DNA of 64,000 nucleotides, from assembly GCF_012910805.1 (NCBI RefSeq), contig NZ_WTVK01000014.1, forward strand, positions 1 to 64,000, in the 5' to 3' direction. The notes beneath the pieces were generated by a model that saw only the letters and a list, made by a program, of their open reading frames with translations, searched no databases and had not been told where the DNA came from. This document shows positions 32,973-44,109 of this stretch, piece after piece. The stretch's first letter is position 1. Each line of letters opens with the position of its first letter. The translations under genes were made by a program, and so were the position numbers. The stretch comes from Aromatoleum evansii (GTDB lineage Bacteria > Pseudomonadota > Gammaproteobacteria > Burkholderiales > Rhodocyclaceae).

Positions 32973-35900
32973 TGCGTTTCTCCTTGCAGTTGCGCGACGC
33001 GCTTGCGCATCGCGGCGTAATACAGCACCGGGATCACCACCAGCGTGAGCAGCGTGGACACCAGGATGCCGAAGATCAGGCTGATAGCCAGCCCGTTGAA
33101 GATGGGGTCGTCGAGGATGAAGAGCGCGCCGATCATCGCCGCCAGCGCGGTCAGGCCGATCGGCTTGGCGCGCACCGCGGCGGCGCGGATCACCGCCTCA
33201 CCGAGGTCCATGCCGGCGCGCACCTGCTGGTTGACGAAGTCCACGAGCAGGATGGAGTTGCGCACGATGATGCCTGCGAGCGCAATCATGCCGATCATCG
33301 AGGTGGCGGTGAATTGCGCACCGAGGAGCGCGTGGCCCGGCATGACGCCGATGATGGTGAGCGGGATCGGCGCCATGATGATGAGCGGCGCAAGGTAGCT
33401 CCTGAACTGCGCGACCACCAGCAGGTAGATCAGGATCAGGCCCACCGCGTAGGCGGCACCCATGTCGCGGAAGGTCTCGTAGGTGACCTGCCATTCGCCG
33501 TCCCACTTCACGCTGTAGCCCGCATAGGCGTCGTCCGGTGCGCGGATGAACCATTCGCCGAGCGTGCCAGCAAGGCCGGGAGCCCCGGCCAAGGCCATGC
33601 CGTTGATCTGCGAGCGGATGTCGAACATGCCGTAGAGCGGCGAATCGAGCCGTCCGCCCATGTCGCCGGTGACGTACACCACCGGCAGCAGGTCCTTGCG
33701 ATGGATCACCTGCTCGCGCGCCGTGTCCTGCACGGTGACGAGCTCCGACACCGACACCAGGGTGCCGTCGCGTGCGCGCACCTTGAGCGCGAGCAGCGCG
33801 TCGACGCTCGACTGGCGCTCGGACGGCAACTGGATGCGCACCGGGATCTCGTACTTGTTGTCGCCGCCGTGGATCGGCGTGACGTCCTCGCCCGCCAGCC
33901 CCAGACGTACGACCTCGACGATGTCGGCCTGCGCGACGCCCATGCGCGCGGCCTTGGCCTGGTCGACGCGCAGCACGAGCTTGGGCGCGGCCTCGTCGAC
34001 GGTGTCGTCGACGCCGACGATGTCCGCCGTGCCCTCGAAGGCGGCGCGCACCTTGCCGGCGACGGCGGTCTGCCCGCCGTAGTCGGGCCCGTACACTTCC
34101 GCGACGATGGGCGACAGCACCGGCGGCCCCGGCGGCACCTCGACGACCTTGGCGTTGCCGCCGGCCTCGCGCGCGATGCGCGTGACCTCGTCGCGCACGG
34201 CGACCGCGATCTCGTGGCTCTTGCGGCTGCGGTGCTTCTTGTCGACGAGGTTCACCTGGATGTCGCCCATCTCGGGTGCGCTGCGCAGGTAGTACTGGCG
34301 CACGAGGCCGTTGAAGTTGATCGGGCTCGCGGTGCCGGCGTAGGCCTGCCAGTCGGACACCTCCTCGACCGTGCCGAGATGCTCGCCGATCTCGCGCAGC
34401 ACGCGCGCGGTCTCCTCGACCGGGGTGCCGACCGGCATGTCGAGCACGACCTGGAATTCGCTCTTGTTGTCGAAGGGCAGCATCTTCAGCACGACCAGCT
34501 GCACCGCCGGCAGCGCCACCGACACGGCGATCAGCGCGAACACCGCGAGCCACAGCTTGAGCCGCGCACGGCCGCCCTTGAGCGGATCGAGCATCGGCGT
34601 CATGGTGCGGCGGAACAGGCGGTCGAGCCAGGCGGTGAGCCTGTCCTCGCCCTCGTGGTGATGCGCGTCCACCGACTTCAACAGCTTCTGCGCGAGCCAG
34701 GGCGTGACGACGAAGGCGACCGCCAGCGAGATGAACATGCCCATCGACGCGTTGATCGGGATGGGGCTCATGTAGGGCCCCATCAGCCCGGTGACGAAGG
34801 CCATCGGCAGCAGCGCCGCGATCACCGTGAAGGTCGCGAGGATCGTCGGCCCGCCGACCTCGTCGACGGCGCGCGGGATGAGCTGCCACAGCGGCGTATC
34901 GGGCTCCAGGGTGTGCCAGCGGTGGATGTTCTCCACGACCACGATCGCGTCATCGACGAGGATGCCGATCGAGAAGATCAGCGCGAAGAGGCTCACGCGG
35001 TTGAGCGTGAAGCCCCACGCCCAGGACGCGAACAGCGTCGCCGCGAGCGTGAGGCCGACCGCGACACCGACGATCAGCGCCTCGCGCCGCCCGAGCGCGA
35101 AGAACACCAGCAGCACGACCGCGCCGGTCGCGAACACCAGCTTGCCGATCAGCGTGTTGGCCTTGTCGTTGGCGGTCTGGCCGTAGTTGCGCGTGACGGT
35201 GAATTCGACGCCCTCGGGGATCAGCTGGCCGCGCAAGCCGTCGGCGCGCGCGAGCACCGCATCGGCGACGTCGGCAGCGTTCGCGCCGGGCTTCTTCGAC
35301 ACCGCCAGCGTCACCGCCGGGAAGGCGCCCTGCTCGGCGATGCCCTTCTGCGCCGCCGCGGCGCCGGTGCCGAACCACACGTACTGCGTCGCCTGCTCCG
35401 GGCCGTCCTCGATGCGCGCGACGTCGCGCAGGTAAACTGGTTTGCGCTCCTGCACGCCGACGACGAGGCTGCGCACGTCCTCCGCGGATTCCAGGTAGGT
35501 GCCGGTCTGCACCAGCACCTCGCGGTTGCCCGCGACCAGGCTGCCGGCCGGCTGCGAGGCGTTCGCGAGCTGCAGCGCGGCGCGCACGTCCTGCGCGGTG
35601 ACGCCGTGCGCGTTCATGCGCTGCGTGTCGAGCAGCACGCGCACGACATGGCCGGGGCCGCCGAGGGTCGTCACGTCGCGCGTGCCGTCGATGCGCTTCA
35701 GTTCCAGCTCCACCGCACGCGACACCTGCTGCAATTCGAAGCCGCTGCGCGCGGGATCGGCCGTCCAGAAGCTGAGGCTCACGATGGGCACGTCGTCGAT
35801 GCCCTTGGGCTTGACGATGGGCTCGCCCACGCCCAGCTGCGGGCTCAGCCAGTCCTTGTTCGAATGCACGGTGTCGTAGAGGCGCACCAGCGCGTCCTGG

Positions 35901-36223
35901 TTCGGCACGCCGACCTCGAACTGCACGGTGATTACCGCCATGCCGGGGCGCGACACCGAATACACGTGCTCGACGCCCGCCATGCGCGACAGCACCTGCT
36001 CGCCGGGGCGCGCCACCAGCGCCTCGACGTCGCGTGCCGAAGCGCCCGGGAAGGGCACCAGCACGTTGGCCATGGTCACGTCGATCTGCGGCTCTTCCTC
36101 CTTGGGCGTGATCAGCGTCGCGAACACGCCCATCAGCAGGAGGATCAGCGCCAGCAGCGGCGTCAGCGCATTGCGCTGGAAGGCGCCGGCGATGCGGCCG
36201 GAGATGCCGAGCGGAGCGCTCAT
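32969..36223 (-). CDS. RND efflux permease (HAE family)
   Basis: A 1084-residue RND pump with an N-terminal helix (LTPLLALILLLMGVFATLI), large periplasmic loops and the fourth-helix motif FSIGILVDDAIVVVENIHR carrying the paired Asp residues of proton-driven drug or metabolite pumps. It differs from CusA by lacking its metal-binding methionine pattern. The operon is membrane-fusion gene, permease, DUF2892 protein; no outer-membrane gene is present, so it must borrow a TolC-like channel. Substrate unknown; the DUF2892 partner hints at reactive-sulphur stress. Confidence 0.9.
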   Translation of the reverse strand: MSAPLGISGRIAGAFQRNALTPLLALILLLMGVFATLITPKEEEPQIDVTMANVLVPFPGASARDVEALVARPGEQVLSRMAGVEHVYSVSRPGMAVITVQFEVGVPNQDALVRLYDTVHSNKDWLSPQLGVGEPIVKPKGIDDVPIVSLSFWTADPARSGFELQQVSRAVELELKRIDGTRDVTTLGGPGHVVRVLLDTQRMNAHGVTAQDVRAALQLANASQPAGSLVAGNREVLVQTGTYLESAEDVRSLVVGVQERKPVYLRDVARIEDGPEQATQYVWFGTGAAAAQKGIAEQGAFPAVTLAVSKKPGANAADVADAVLARADGLRGQLIPEGVEFTVTRNYGQTANDKANTLIGKLVFATGAVVLLVFFALGRREALIVGVAVGLTLAATLFASWAWGFTLNRVSLFALIFSIGILVDDAIVVVENIHRWHTLEPDTPLWQLIPRAVDEVGGPTILATFTVIAALLPMAFVTGLMGPYMSPIPINASMGMFISLAVAFVVTPWLAQKLLKSVDAHHHEGEDRLTAWLDRLFRRTMTPMLDPLKGGRARLKLWLAVFALIAVSVALPAVQLVVLKMLPFDNKSEFQVVLDMPVGTPVEETARVLREIGEHLGTVEEVSDWQAYAGTASPINFNGLVRQYYLRSAPEMGDIQVNLVDKKHRSRKSHEIAVAVRDEVTRIAREAGGNAKVVEVPPGPPVLSPIVAEVYGPDYGGQTAVAGKVRAAFEGTADIVGVDDTVDEAAPKLVLRVDQAKAARMGVAQADIVEVVRLGLAGEDVTPIHGGDNKYEIPVRIQLPSERQSSVDALLALKVRARDGTLVSVSELVTVQDTAREQVIHRKDLLPVVYVTGDMGGRLDSPLYGMFDIRSQINGMALAGAPGLAGTLGEWFIRAPDDAYAGYSVKWDGEWQVTYETFRDMGAAYAVGLILIYLLVVAQFRSYLAPLIIMAPIPLTIIGVMPGHALLGAQFTATSMIGMIALAGIIVRNSILLVDFVNQQVRAGMDLGEAVIRAAAVRAKPIGLTALAAMIGALFILDDPIFNGLAISLIFGILVSTLLTLVVIPVLYYAAMRKRVAQLQGETQ

Positions 36224-36235
36224 GGTCGCCCTCCG

Positions 36236-37288
36236 TCAGCGCGCCGCGCCGGCACGCGCCGCGCGCGCGGCAATGCCGGCCTGCACCGGATCGAGCGCGA
36301 CCTCTTCGCCGCCGACGAGGCCGGCAAGCACCTCGACATTGCCGTCCGCGAGCGGCTCCCCCGCACGGATCTGGCGCAGCGCGAAGCCGCCCTTGCCGTC
36401 GGCGACATAGACGCCGGTCAGCTCGCCGCGGCGCAGGATCGCGCCGGCGGGAACGGCGATGCGCGTGCCCTCGCCCGTCACGAAATGCACGCGCGCGAAG
36501 GTCCCCGGCACCAGCCCTTCGGCGTTCGCGGGCAGGTCCACGCGCACGCGCACGGTGTGCGTGCGCGGGTCGGCGGCAGGCAGCACCGTGACGCTCGCGG
36601 CATCGAGCCAGCGGCCGGTATCGGGCAGCTCCACGCGCGCCTTGATCTGTCCAGTTGCGAGGCCGGCGAGGCGCTGCTGTGGTACGTCGACGACGGCGCG
36701 CATCGCCGCGGGGTCATATACGGTCACGAGCTGCCGCCCCGGCTGGGCCATCTCGCCCTGCTCGACATGGCGCGCCGCGACCAGCCCCGCGACCGGCGCG
36801 ACGATCGTCGTGTAGCCCTGCACCGTCGCGGCCTGGCCACGGCCTGCGCGCGCCGCGCGCAATTGGGCTTCGGCCGCGTCGTAGGACGCCTTTGCCTGAT
36901 CGAGTGCGGACTGACTGACGAACTTGCGCTCGACGAGGCTCTTCGTGCGCTCGTACGCGGCCTTCGCGTTGATCTGGCCAGCCTGCGCCTGCGCGATGCC
37001 GGCCTCGGCCCCGGCGACCGCCTGGCTCGCCTCGGCGGCGTCGATGCGCAGCAGCACCTGTCCCTTCGCGACGCGGTCGCCGGCGTCGACCTTGAGCTCG
37101 ACGATGCGGCCGGGCACCTGCGCGGCGAGTGTGGCCTGATGCACCGCTTCGAGCGTGGCCTCGGCGGGATGGGTCAGGCCGACCGCCCGCGCCTCGATGC
37201 GCTGCGTGGGCACCTGCGCCTGCGCCAGGTTTGCGAGGGCCAGCGCAAGCGCGGGCAAAGCGATCCGGATGATGGAATATCTCGTCAT
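36236..37288 (-). CDS. RND periplasmic adaptor (membrane-fusion) protein
   Basis: A 350-residue adaptor with a cleavable signal (about 7-24, LALALANLAQAQ), lipoyl halves (VPGRIVELKVDAGDRVAKGQVLLRID and VAPVAGLVAARHVEQGEMA), an alpha-hairpin between them (about 90-140) and a beta-barrel (AAMRAVVDVPQQRLAGL). It precedes the permease gene by 12 bases. The ATG at 37288 has no Shine-Dalgarno; a 22-bp palindrome lies directly against it, and the predicted transcription start is at or one or two bases before the A of the ATG. Confidence 0.9.
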   Translation of the reverse strand: MTRYSIIRIALPALALALANLAQAQVPTQRIEARAVGLTHPAEATLEAVHQATLAAQVPGRIVELKVDAGDRVAKGQVLLRIDAAEASQAVAGAEAGIAQAQAGQINAKAAYERTKSLVERKFVSQSALDQAKASYDAAEAQLRAARAGRGQAATVQGYTTIVAPVAGLVAARHVEQGEMAQPGRQLVTVYDPAAMRAVVDVPQQRLAGLATGQIKARVELPDTGRWLDAASVTVLPAADPRTHTVRVRVDLPANAEGLVPGTFARVHFVTGEGTRIAVPAGAILRRGELTGVYVADGKGGFALRQIRAGEPLADGNVEVLAGLVGGEEVALDPVQAGIAARAARAGAAR

Positions 37289-37289
37289 G

Positions 37290-37311
37290 AATATAAGTTT
37301 ATTCTTATATT
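37290..37311. promoter_or_regulatory. Perfect AATATAAG-N6-CTTATATT palindrome abutting the efflux operon
   Basis: Eight-base perfect arms with a 6-base centre, the only strongly AT-rich stretch for several kb, one base from the adaptor gene's start codon. AT-rich palindromes of this shape are bound by ArsR-family repressors such as BigR/SqrR/YgaV, whose operons often carry DUF2892 genes. No ArsR-family gene is present in the window. Confidence 0.7.
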
Positions 37312-37323
37312 AAGCCGAGTCAA
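37296..37323 (-). promoter_or_regulatory. Predicted sigma-70 promoter of the RND efflux operon
   Basis: TTGACT (37323-37318), 16 bases, TAAACT (37301-37296) on the minus strand; the -10 lies inside the palindrome. The expected transcript start is at about 37289-37290, next to ATG 37288, implying a leaderless mRNA. Confidence 0.5.
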
Positions 37324-37365
37324 GCCTCCGGAACATTTCCCGCCGCTACCGTCGGGTCCGTTCTT

Positions 37366-37435
37366 GTGGGAGCGGCTTCAGCCGCGAACGCGTGCCGTTG
37401 ATCCGTATCCGTTTCGCGGCTGAAGCCGCTCCCAC
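37366..37435. repeat. Intergenic palindrome, GTGGGAGCGGCTTCAGCCGCGAA family (copy 2)
   Basis: Inverted arms GTGGGAGCGGCTTCAGCCGC and GCGGCTGAAGCCGCTCCCAC around about 30 bases. The arms are identical to those at 29775-29847 while the centres differ, so the arms are under constraint or spread recently. Confidence 0.82.
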
Positions 37436-37450
37436 GGAAGCCACTCCATC

Positions 37451-37837
37451 TCAGTCCCGCGATGCCACGCTGCAACCCAGCGCGTAGTCCGCCATCGCGG
37501 CGATCACGCCGTCCGCCTCCCCGACCGCCAACGCGAGCGTGATCTCGCAACCGGGGTGAAGCGCACGCGCGCTGGCGACGAGCCTGGGCACGTCGCTCTT
37601 CAGATGCCCGCCCTGGGCGATGAACATCGGCACGACGGTGATGCGCCGGATGCCGTCATGAGCCAGCGCGGCGATCGCCTCGTCCAGCGTCGGCGCCATG
37701 AACTCGAGGAAGGCCAGTTCGACGCGCAGCCCGGGCGCCTGTGCGCGCAGGTGATCGCGCGTGCGCCGCATCGGCCGAGCCCACTCGGGATCGCGGGCGC
37801 CGTGCCCGAACAGCACCACCGCATGTGTTTCGCTCAT
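37451..37837 (-). CDS. cbiX: Short CbiX/SirB-type chelatase
   Basis: A 128-residue single-domain chelatase of the sirohydrochlorin cobalt/ferrochelatase family. The metal-binding histidines are in LFGHGARDPEW (His12) and AQGGHLKSDVP (His78). Such short forms act as dimers in sirohaem or cobalamin synthesis. It follows tcdA with a 4-base overlap (ATGA), an arrangement that suggests one transcript though no functional link is known. Confidence 0.88.
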   Translation of the reverse strand: MSETHAVVLFGHGARDPEWARPMRRTRDHLRAQAPGLRVELAFLEFMAPTLDEAIAALAHDGIRRITVVPMFIAQGGHLKSDVPRLVASARALHPGCEITLALAVGEADGVIAAMADYALGCSVASRD

Positions 37838-38655
37838 GATTCGCTCTCGACAGTTTCCGGACTGGCGTCGACCGGCGGCGCCAGCAGACGTTCGATCGCG
37901 CGCGCGGCGGCGAACATGCCGACCGATGCCGTCACCGCGACGCTGGAGCCGTAGCCGGCGCACGCGAGCCCCTGCGGTCCGTGCGGCAGGTCGCACGCGA
38001 GGTCGTCGAGCCGCAACGGCTCGCACGAATACACCGCCTCGATGCCGAAGGGGCGCTTGGGATTGCGCGGGAAACCGTGCTCGCTGCGCAGGCGCTTGCG
38101 CACCTTGGCGAGCAGCGGATCCTGCTCGGTACGCGACAGGTCGTCGACGCGGATACGGCCCGGATCGGTCTTGCCCCCGGCGCCGCCGGCAACGATCAGC
38201 GGGATACGCCGGCGGCGGCACACCAGCACGATCGCGACCTTGGCGCGCACGTTGTCGATCGCATCGACGACGACGTCGAAGCCTTGCAGCAGGTCCGTCG
38301 CGTTGTCCGGCGTGACGAAATCCTCGACCACCTCGACGCGCGCATGCGGATTGATCGCACGGATGCGCTCGGCCATCGCCAGCACCTTGGCCTGCCCCAG
38401 CGTCGGATCCAGCGCGTGGATCTGGCGGTTGATGTTGGACTCGGCGACATGATCGAGGTCGATCAGCGTGATGCGCCCCACCCCGCTGCGCGCCAGCGCT
38501 TCGGCGATCCACGAGCCGACCCCGCCCACGCCGATCACGCACGCATGCGCGGCGTCGAGGCGTGTGGGCGCATCGGCGCCGTACAGGCGGGCGATGCCGC
38601 CGAAACGGCGCTCGCGATCGACTTCGACAGGGGATTCGAAACTCGGGCCGGACAT
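37834..38655 (-). CDS. tcdA: tRNA threonylcarbamoyladenosine dehydratase TcdA (CsdL/YgdL)
   Basis: A 273-residue E1-like enzyme that cyclises t6A37 of tRNA to ct6A using ATP. Visible: VIGVGGVGSWIAEALARSGVG (nucleotide site), the Asp of LIDLDHVAESNINRQIHAL, DAIDNVRAKVAI, and AVYSCEPLRL near the cysteine region. Starts at ATG 38655, the family N-terminus RRFGGIARLYG following soon after. Its partner CsdA/CsdE genes are not in the window. Confidence 0.9.
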   Translation of the reverse strand: MSGPSFESPVEVDRERRFGGIARLYGADAPTRLDAAHACVIGVGGVGSWIAEALARSGVGRITLIDLDHVAESNINRQIHALDPTLGQAKVLAMAERIRAINPHARVEVVEDFVTPDNATDLLQGFDVVVDAIDNVRAKVAIVLVCRRRRIPLIVAGGAGGKTDPGRIRVDDLSRTEQDPLLAKVRKRLRSEHGFPRNPKRPFGIEAVYSCEPLRLDDLACDLPHGPQGLACAGYGSSVAVTASVGMFAAARAIERLLAPPVDASPETVESES

Positions 38656-38755
38656 GGCAATTACCGTTCACGCAGAAGCGCGGATGTTACCGCAGCGCGG
38701 CCGCGATGAACTCGCCCGCGCGCCTTCGCTCCAATGGGCCAATGGAGGACCCACG

Positions 38756-39421
38756 ATGCGCCATCTGGCATGCCGTACGCTACTGGCCGCCGGCCTGCTC
38801 GGCGCCGCACCCGCCCACGCCGACAGCACACCGCCCGCGTCGCTCGCGCAAAGCGCGGTCAGCGCCTACGAGGCGGGCCGGCTGGACGAGGCGGCGCGGC
38901 TGTTCGAGCGCGCTGCGCGGGCCGGCAACCGCCTGGCGCAGTTCAACCTCGCGATGATGATGTTCCGCAAGGAAACCGCCGCACCGGAACCCGACGCCGG
39001 GTGGCGCTGGCTCAGGCGCGCGGCCGGCGCCGGTCTCGCCCAGGCGCAGTACAACTTCGCGCTGCTGTACGACCGCGGCAGCGGCGTCGCGAAATCCCTG
39101 CCCACCGCGGCGGAGTGGTACCGCCGCGCCGCCGAGCAGGGACACACGGAAGCCCAGGTCAGCCTGGCGACCATGTACTACGTGGGGCACGGCATGGGGC
39201 GCGATTTCGCCGCGGCCGCGCGCTGGTACCTCGCCGCCGCCCGCGCAGGACACGCGGGCGCGCAGTACATCGTCGCGTCTATGTACGAAGCGGGAGACGG
39301 CTTGCCCGCCGATCTCCGTCAGGCCGAGCACTGGTACGCGCAGGCGGCGCTGCAGGGCGACGCCGCCGCGCGGGCGAAGTACGAAGCGCTGCAGGACCGG
39401 CCGCGCGAGGAAGAGCGGTAA
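38756..39421 (+). CDS. Exported Sel1-repeat (TPR-like) protein
   Basis: A 221-residue protein with a signal peptide (1-22, ending PAHADS) and about four Sel1-like repeats from residue 34 to 212, for example AQYNFALLYDRGSGVAKSLPTAAEWYRRAAEQG and AQYIVASMYEAGDGLPADLRQAEHWYAQAALQG. Sel1 proteins are adaptor scaffolds in envelope stress or secretion; no specific role can be assigned. The ATG follows GGAGG at good distance. Confidence 0.82.
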   Translation: MRHLACRTLLAAGLLGAAPAHADSTPPASLAQSAVSAYEAGRLDEAARLFERAARAGNRLAQFNLAMMMFRKETAAPEPDAGWRWLRRAAGAGLAQAQYNFALLYDRGSGVAKSLPTAAEWYRRAAEQGHTEAQVSLATMYYVGHGMGRDFAAAARWYLAAARAGHAGAQYIVASMYEAGDGLPADLRQAEHWYAQAALQGDAAARAKYEALQDRPREEER

Positions 39422-39444
39422 ACCGCGGCCCCGCGGCCGGTGGA

Positions 39445-40410
39445 TCAGGCGGTGCTCAGTTCGCGCAGCGCGCAATCGTCGAGCCAGACCCCCAGCCCTT
39501 GGGCATTGAGCTCGAGATCGGTGCGCAAGAGGGCGAACATCTCGTCCTCCGGAAGCGGCCAGCCATGGCGCTCGGCCTCCTCGCGCACGATCTGCTCCAG
39601 CCCCGCGAGGATCTCGACGTGACGTGCGACCCCCTCGCCGCGCGCCGCCCTTGCCACCGCGATCTGCGTGTCGATCAGCCGGTGCAGGTCGGCCGCAAGC
39701 CGATCCACGCCGGTCACGCGGCTGTAGTGGGTCAGATACATCGCGTCCGGCCGATAGCTCACCAGCCGGTCGATCGACTCGTGCAGCGCATCCGGATCGA
39801 ACTGCGTCGGCGTCGTCGTCGGGTACACCGAAGGCCGGCCGTCGACGTCGAACTCGCGATACGACAGGCCGAAGGTGTCACCGGTGAAGAAGGCGCGCGC
39901 GGTCTCGTCCCAGATACAGATGTGGTGCTTCGCGTGCCCGGGCGTGTGCAGGATGCGCAGCCTGCGCGTGCCCAGCTCGAGCACCATGTCCTCCTCGGTC
40001 GCGACGATCCGCTCGGCCGCGACCGGCGCCAGGCGGCCGTACAGCGCGAAGGCGCGCTCGGCGCCATACACGGCGGAGGTGCCTTCCCACAGCTTCGCCG
40101 GATCGGCCATGTGGCGCACGCCGCGCGGATGGACGACGAGCTTCGCGTTCGGGAACGCGCACATCAGGCTGCCGGCGCCGCCGGCGTGATCGAGGTGGAT
40201 GTGCGTCAGGATCACCCACTGCACGCGCTCGGGCACGATCCCCGCAGCGGCCAGCGCCGCCAGCACGCGCGGCGCCGAGGCATTGGTGCCGGTGTCCACG
40301 ACGGCGGCACGCCCCTCGTGGATGATCAGGTGAATGGCCGCAAGGCCGGGGTGGCAGTAGCCGGAGTCCACCGCGAGAATGCCATCGGGGTGGGCCGTGA
40401 GGTGTTGCAC
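39445..40410 (-). CDS. Metallo-beta-lactamase-fold hydrolase
   Basis: A 321-residue MBL-fold protein with the zinc motif THIHLDHAGG (His70, His72, Asp74, His75), a later LHTPGHAKHH and FFTGDTFG, and a C-terminal helical region of about 110 residues. The fold and FTGDTFG hint at a hydrolase or flavodiiron-like redox relative; the substrate is unknown. The GTG at 40410 is chosen because GGAGGA lies eight bases upstream. A longer in-frame reading to 40527 would overlap the divergent PatB promoter. Confidence 0.8.
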   Translation of the reverse strand: MQHLTAHPDGILAVDSGYCHPGLAAIHLIIHEGRAAVVDTGTNASAPRVLAALAAAGIVPERVQWVILTHIHLDHAGGAGSLMCAFPNAKLVVHPRGVRHMADPAKLWEGTSAVYGAERAFALYGRLAPVAAERIVATEEDMVLELGTRRLRILHTPGHAKHHICIWDETARAFFTGDTFGLSYREFDVDGRPSVYPTTTPTQFDPDALHESIDRLVSYRPDAMYLTHYSRVTGVDRLAADLHRLIDTQIAVARAARGEGVARHVEILAGLEQIVREEAERHGWPLPEDEMFALLRTDLELNAQGLGVWLDDCALRELSTA

Positions 40411-40525
40411 GATTGTCTTCCTCCAACGCCAGCGGATCGTTTTGTGTAATTGTATCCCTCGCCCGCGGACAATTCCCGCCGGGAATTCCCCAACCTGCCC
40501 ATCCGGCCACCAAGGAGCCGCAACC

Positions 40526-41692
40526 ATGAGCCCCGCGTCATTCGATTTCGACCACGTCCCCGACCGCAGCGCCGTCCCCGGCGAGAAATGGGGCCGTTAC
40601 GCCGGACGCGACGTGCTGCCGCTGTGGGTCGCGGACATGGACTTCCCCGCACCGCCGCCGGTTATCGACGCGATCCGCGCACGCATCAACCACCGCGTGT
40701 TCGGCTACACGGACCCCTGGCCCGGTCTGTCGGACGCCGTCATCGACGGCATCGCCCGCGACCACGACTGGCACATCGAGGCGGACTGGATCGTGTGGCT
40801 GCCGGGCGTCGTCACCGGCTTCAACCTCGCGTGCCGCGCGACCGGCGAAGCCGGCGACGAGGTGTTCACCGCGACGCCCGTGTATCCGCCCTTCCTCACC
40901 GCGCCGGCAAACAGCGACCGGCGCCTGGTCACGCGCCCGCTCAGGCTGGAGAACGGCCGCTGGGGATGGGACCGCGAGGACGTGGAAAATGCCATCACCG
41001 CGCGCACCCGCCTGCTGATGCTGTGCAACCCGCACAACCCGGTCGGCCGCGTGTTCGACCGCGACGAGCTCGAATGGCTCGCGGGCCTCGCCGAGCGGCA
41101 CGACCTGGTGATCTGCTCCGACGAGATCCACTGCGGCCTCGTCCTCGACCCGGCCACGCCGCACATCCCGATCGCCGCGCTCGACGAAGCGACCGCCCGG
41201 CGCACGATCACGCTGATGGCGCCGTCCAAGACCTGGAACATCCCCGCGCTCTACTGCGCACTGGCGATCATCCCCGACCCTGCGCTGCGTCGGCGCTTCC
41301 GCCACGAGATGCGTGGCGTCGTCCCGCACAACAACCTGCTCGGCCTCGTCGCCGCCGAGGCCGCCTACCGTGACGGTGGCCCGTGGCGCGCGGCCCTGCT
41401 CGACTACCTGCGCGGCAACCTCGACCTCGTGATGGAGGCCGTCGCCGCGATGCCCGGCCTCGCCACGACGCGGCCCGAAGCGACCTACCTTGCATGGATC
41501 GACTGCCGTGGCGCCGGGCTCGATAACCCCATGCGCTTCTTCGAGGATGCCGGCGTGGGGCTATCCGACGGCGCCCCCTTCGGCATGCCCGGCTTCGTGC
41601 GCCTTAACTTCGGCTGCCCGCGCGCGCTGCTCGAGGAAGCGCTGCAGCGCATGCTGCGCGCGCTGCACGCCCGCCACGCGGCCCGGGCCTAG
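40526..41692 (+). CDS. patB: MalY/PatB-type PLP-dependent cystathionine beta-lyase
   Basis: A 388-residue fold-type I C-S lyase: WVADMDFPAPPPVIDAIRARI (34-54), FGYTDPWPGLSDAV, NPHNPVGRVF, SDEIHCGLVLDP, and the PLP lysine in MAPSKTWNIPALYCA. MalY/PatB enzymes release thiols from cystathionine and other cysteine conjugates. A strong ribosome site (AAGGAG) precedes ATG 40526. Convergent with acxR, nine bases between stops. Confidence 0.9.
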   Translation: MSPASFDFDHVPDRSAVPGEKWGRYAGRDVLPLWVADMDFPAPPPVIDAIRARINHRVFGYTDPWPGLSDAVIDGIARDHDWHIEADWIVWLPGVVTGFNLACRATGEAGDEVFTATPVYPPFLTAPANSDRRLVTRPLRLENGRWGWDREDVENAITARTRLLMLCNPHNPVGRVFDRDELEWLAGLAERHDLVICSDEIHCGLVLDPATPHIPIAALDEATARRTITLMAPSKTWNIPALYCALAIIPDPALRRRFRHEMRGVVPHNNLLGLVAAEAAYRDGGPWRAALLDYLRGNLDLVMEAVAAMPGLATTRPEATYLAWIDCRGAGLDNPMRFFEDAGVGLSDGAPFGMPGFVRLNFGCPRALLEEALQRMLRALHARHAARA

Positions 41693-41701
41693 CCGCGCCG
41701 C

Positions 41702-43747
<2,046 letters not shown>

Positions 43748-43912
43748 CAAGTCTCTCCTCCTGTTGCGCCGATCGCTGCGAGCCGCGTCATGCGCGGCCG
43801 TTTGGACAAGTCCTGTAGGTTCTGCAGGCGACAGCGCGTTGTGTGTGTTTTGTGGTACGTGGAATCTCCGGCAAATACGCGTGCAAGGTGGTGCTCGCGT
43901 TTAACAAGAATA

Positions 43913-43927
43913 GCAAAGGAGGTGCCA
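43913..43927 (-). promoter_or_regulatory. Sigma-54 promoter of acxR
   Basis: On the minus strand TGGCAC-CTCCT-TTGC, a full consensus match with GG-N10-GC spacing. The transcript would have a leader of about 150 bases before acxR. It implies that the activator gene is itself under sigma-54 control. Confidence 0.75.
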
Positions 43928-44041
43928 GAAACAGGATTTGCTTAAATTGTTTTTTCACCTGCCGCGCGGAATGCAGGTGCGGGCGAAATGCCCCGATCCC
44001 GGCCGGGGGCGACTGCCCCGCCCGGCCGCAGTCGTCTTGCT

Positions 44042-44100
44042 CCGACCGTACGATTTCCGGACGCTTGCGTCCGGACGGCGTTCGAATATCGTACGGTCGG
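44042..44100. promoter_or_regulatory. Nested palindrome upstream of the acxR promoter, putative AcxR enhancer
   Basis: Outer perfect arms CCGACCGTACGAT (44042-44054) and ATCGTACGGTCGG (44088-44100) enclose a second perfect stem TCCGGACG-CTTG-CGTCCGGA (44056-44075). The 9-mer GACCGTACG in the arms also occurs upstream of acxA. It begins 9 bases after the CoA-transferase stop and 115 bases upstream of the acxR promoter. The remaining parts of the 43748-44109 gap show no gene. A terminator role is possible, but no T-run follows. Confidence 0.6.
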
Positions 44101-44109
44101 CCGGACGGT

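Noticed and set aside
32972-37423. A 1483-codon plus-strand reading frame opposite the RND operon
   Set aside because: It is the mirror of the efflux permease and adaptor genes in GC-rich DNA; His/Arg/Asp-rich composition without domains marks it as a shadow frame.
44042-44100. Nested palindrome as the terminator of the acetone operon
   Set aside because: No T-run on either strand, and the arms carry the same 9-mer found upstream of acxA, so a regulatory role is favoured; termination is not excluded.
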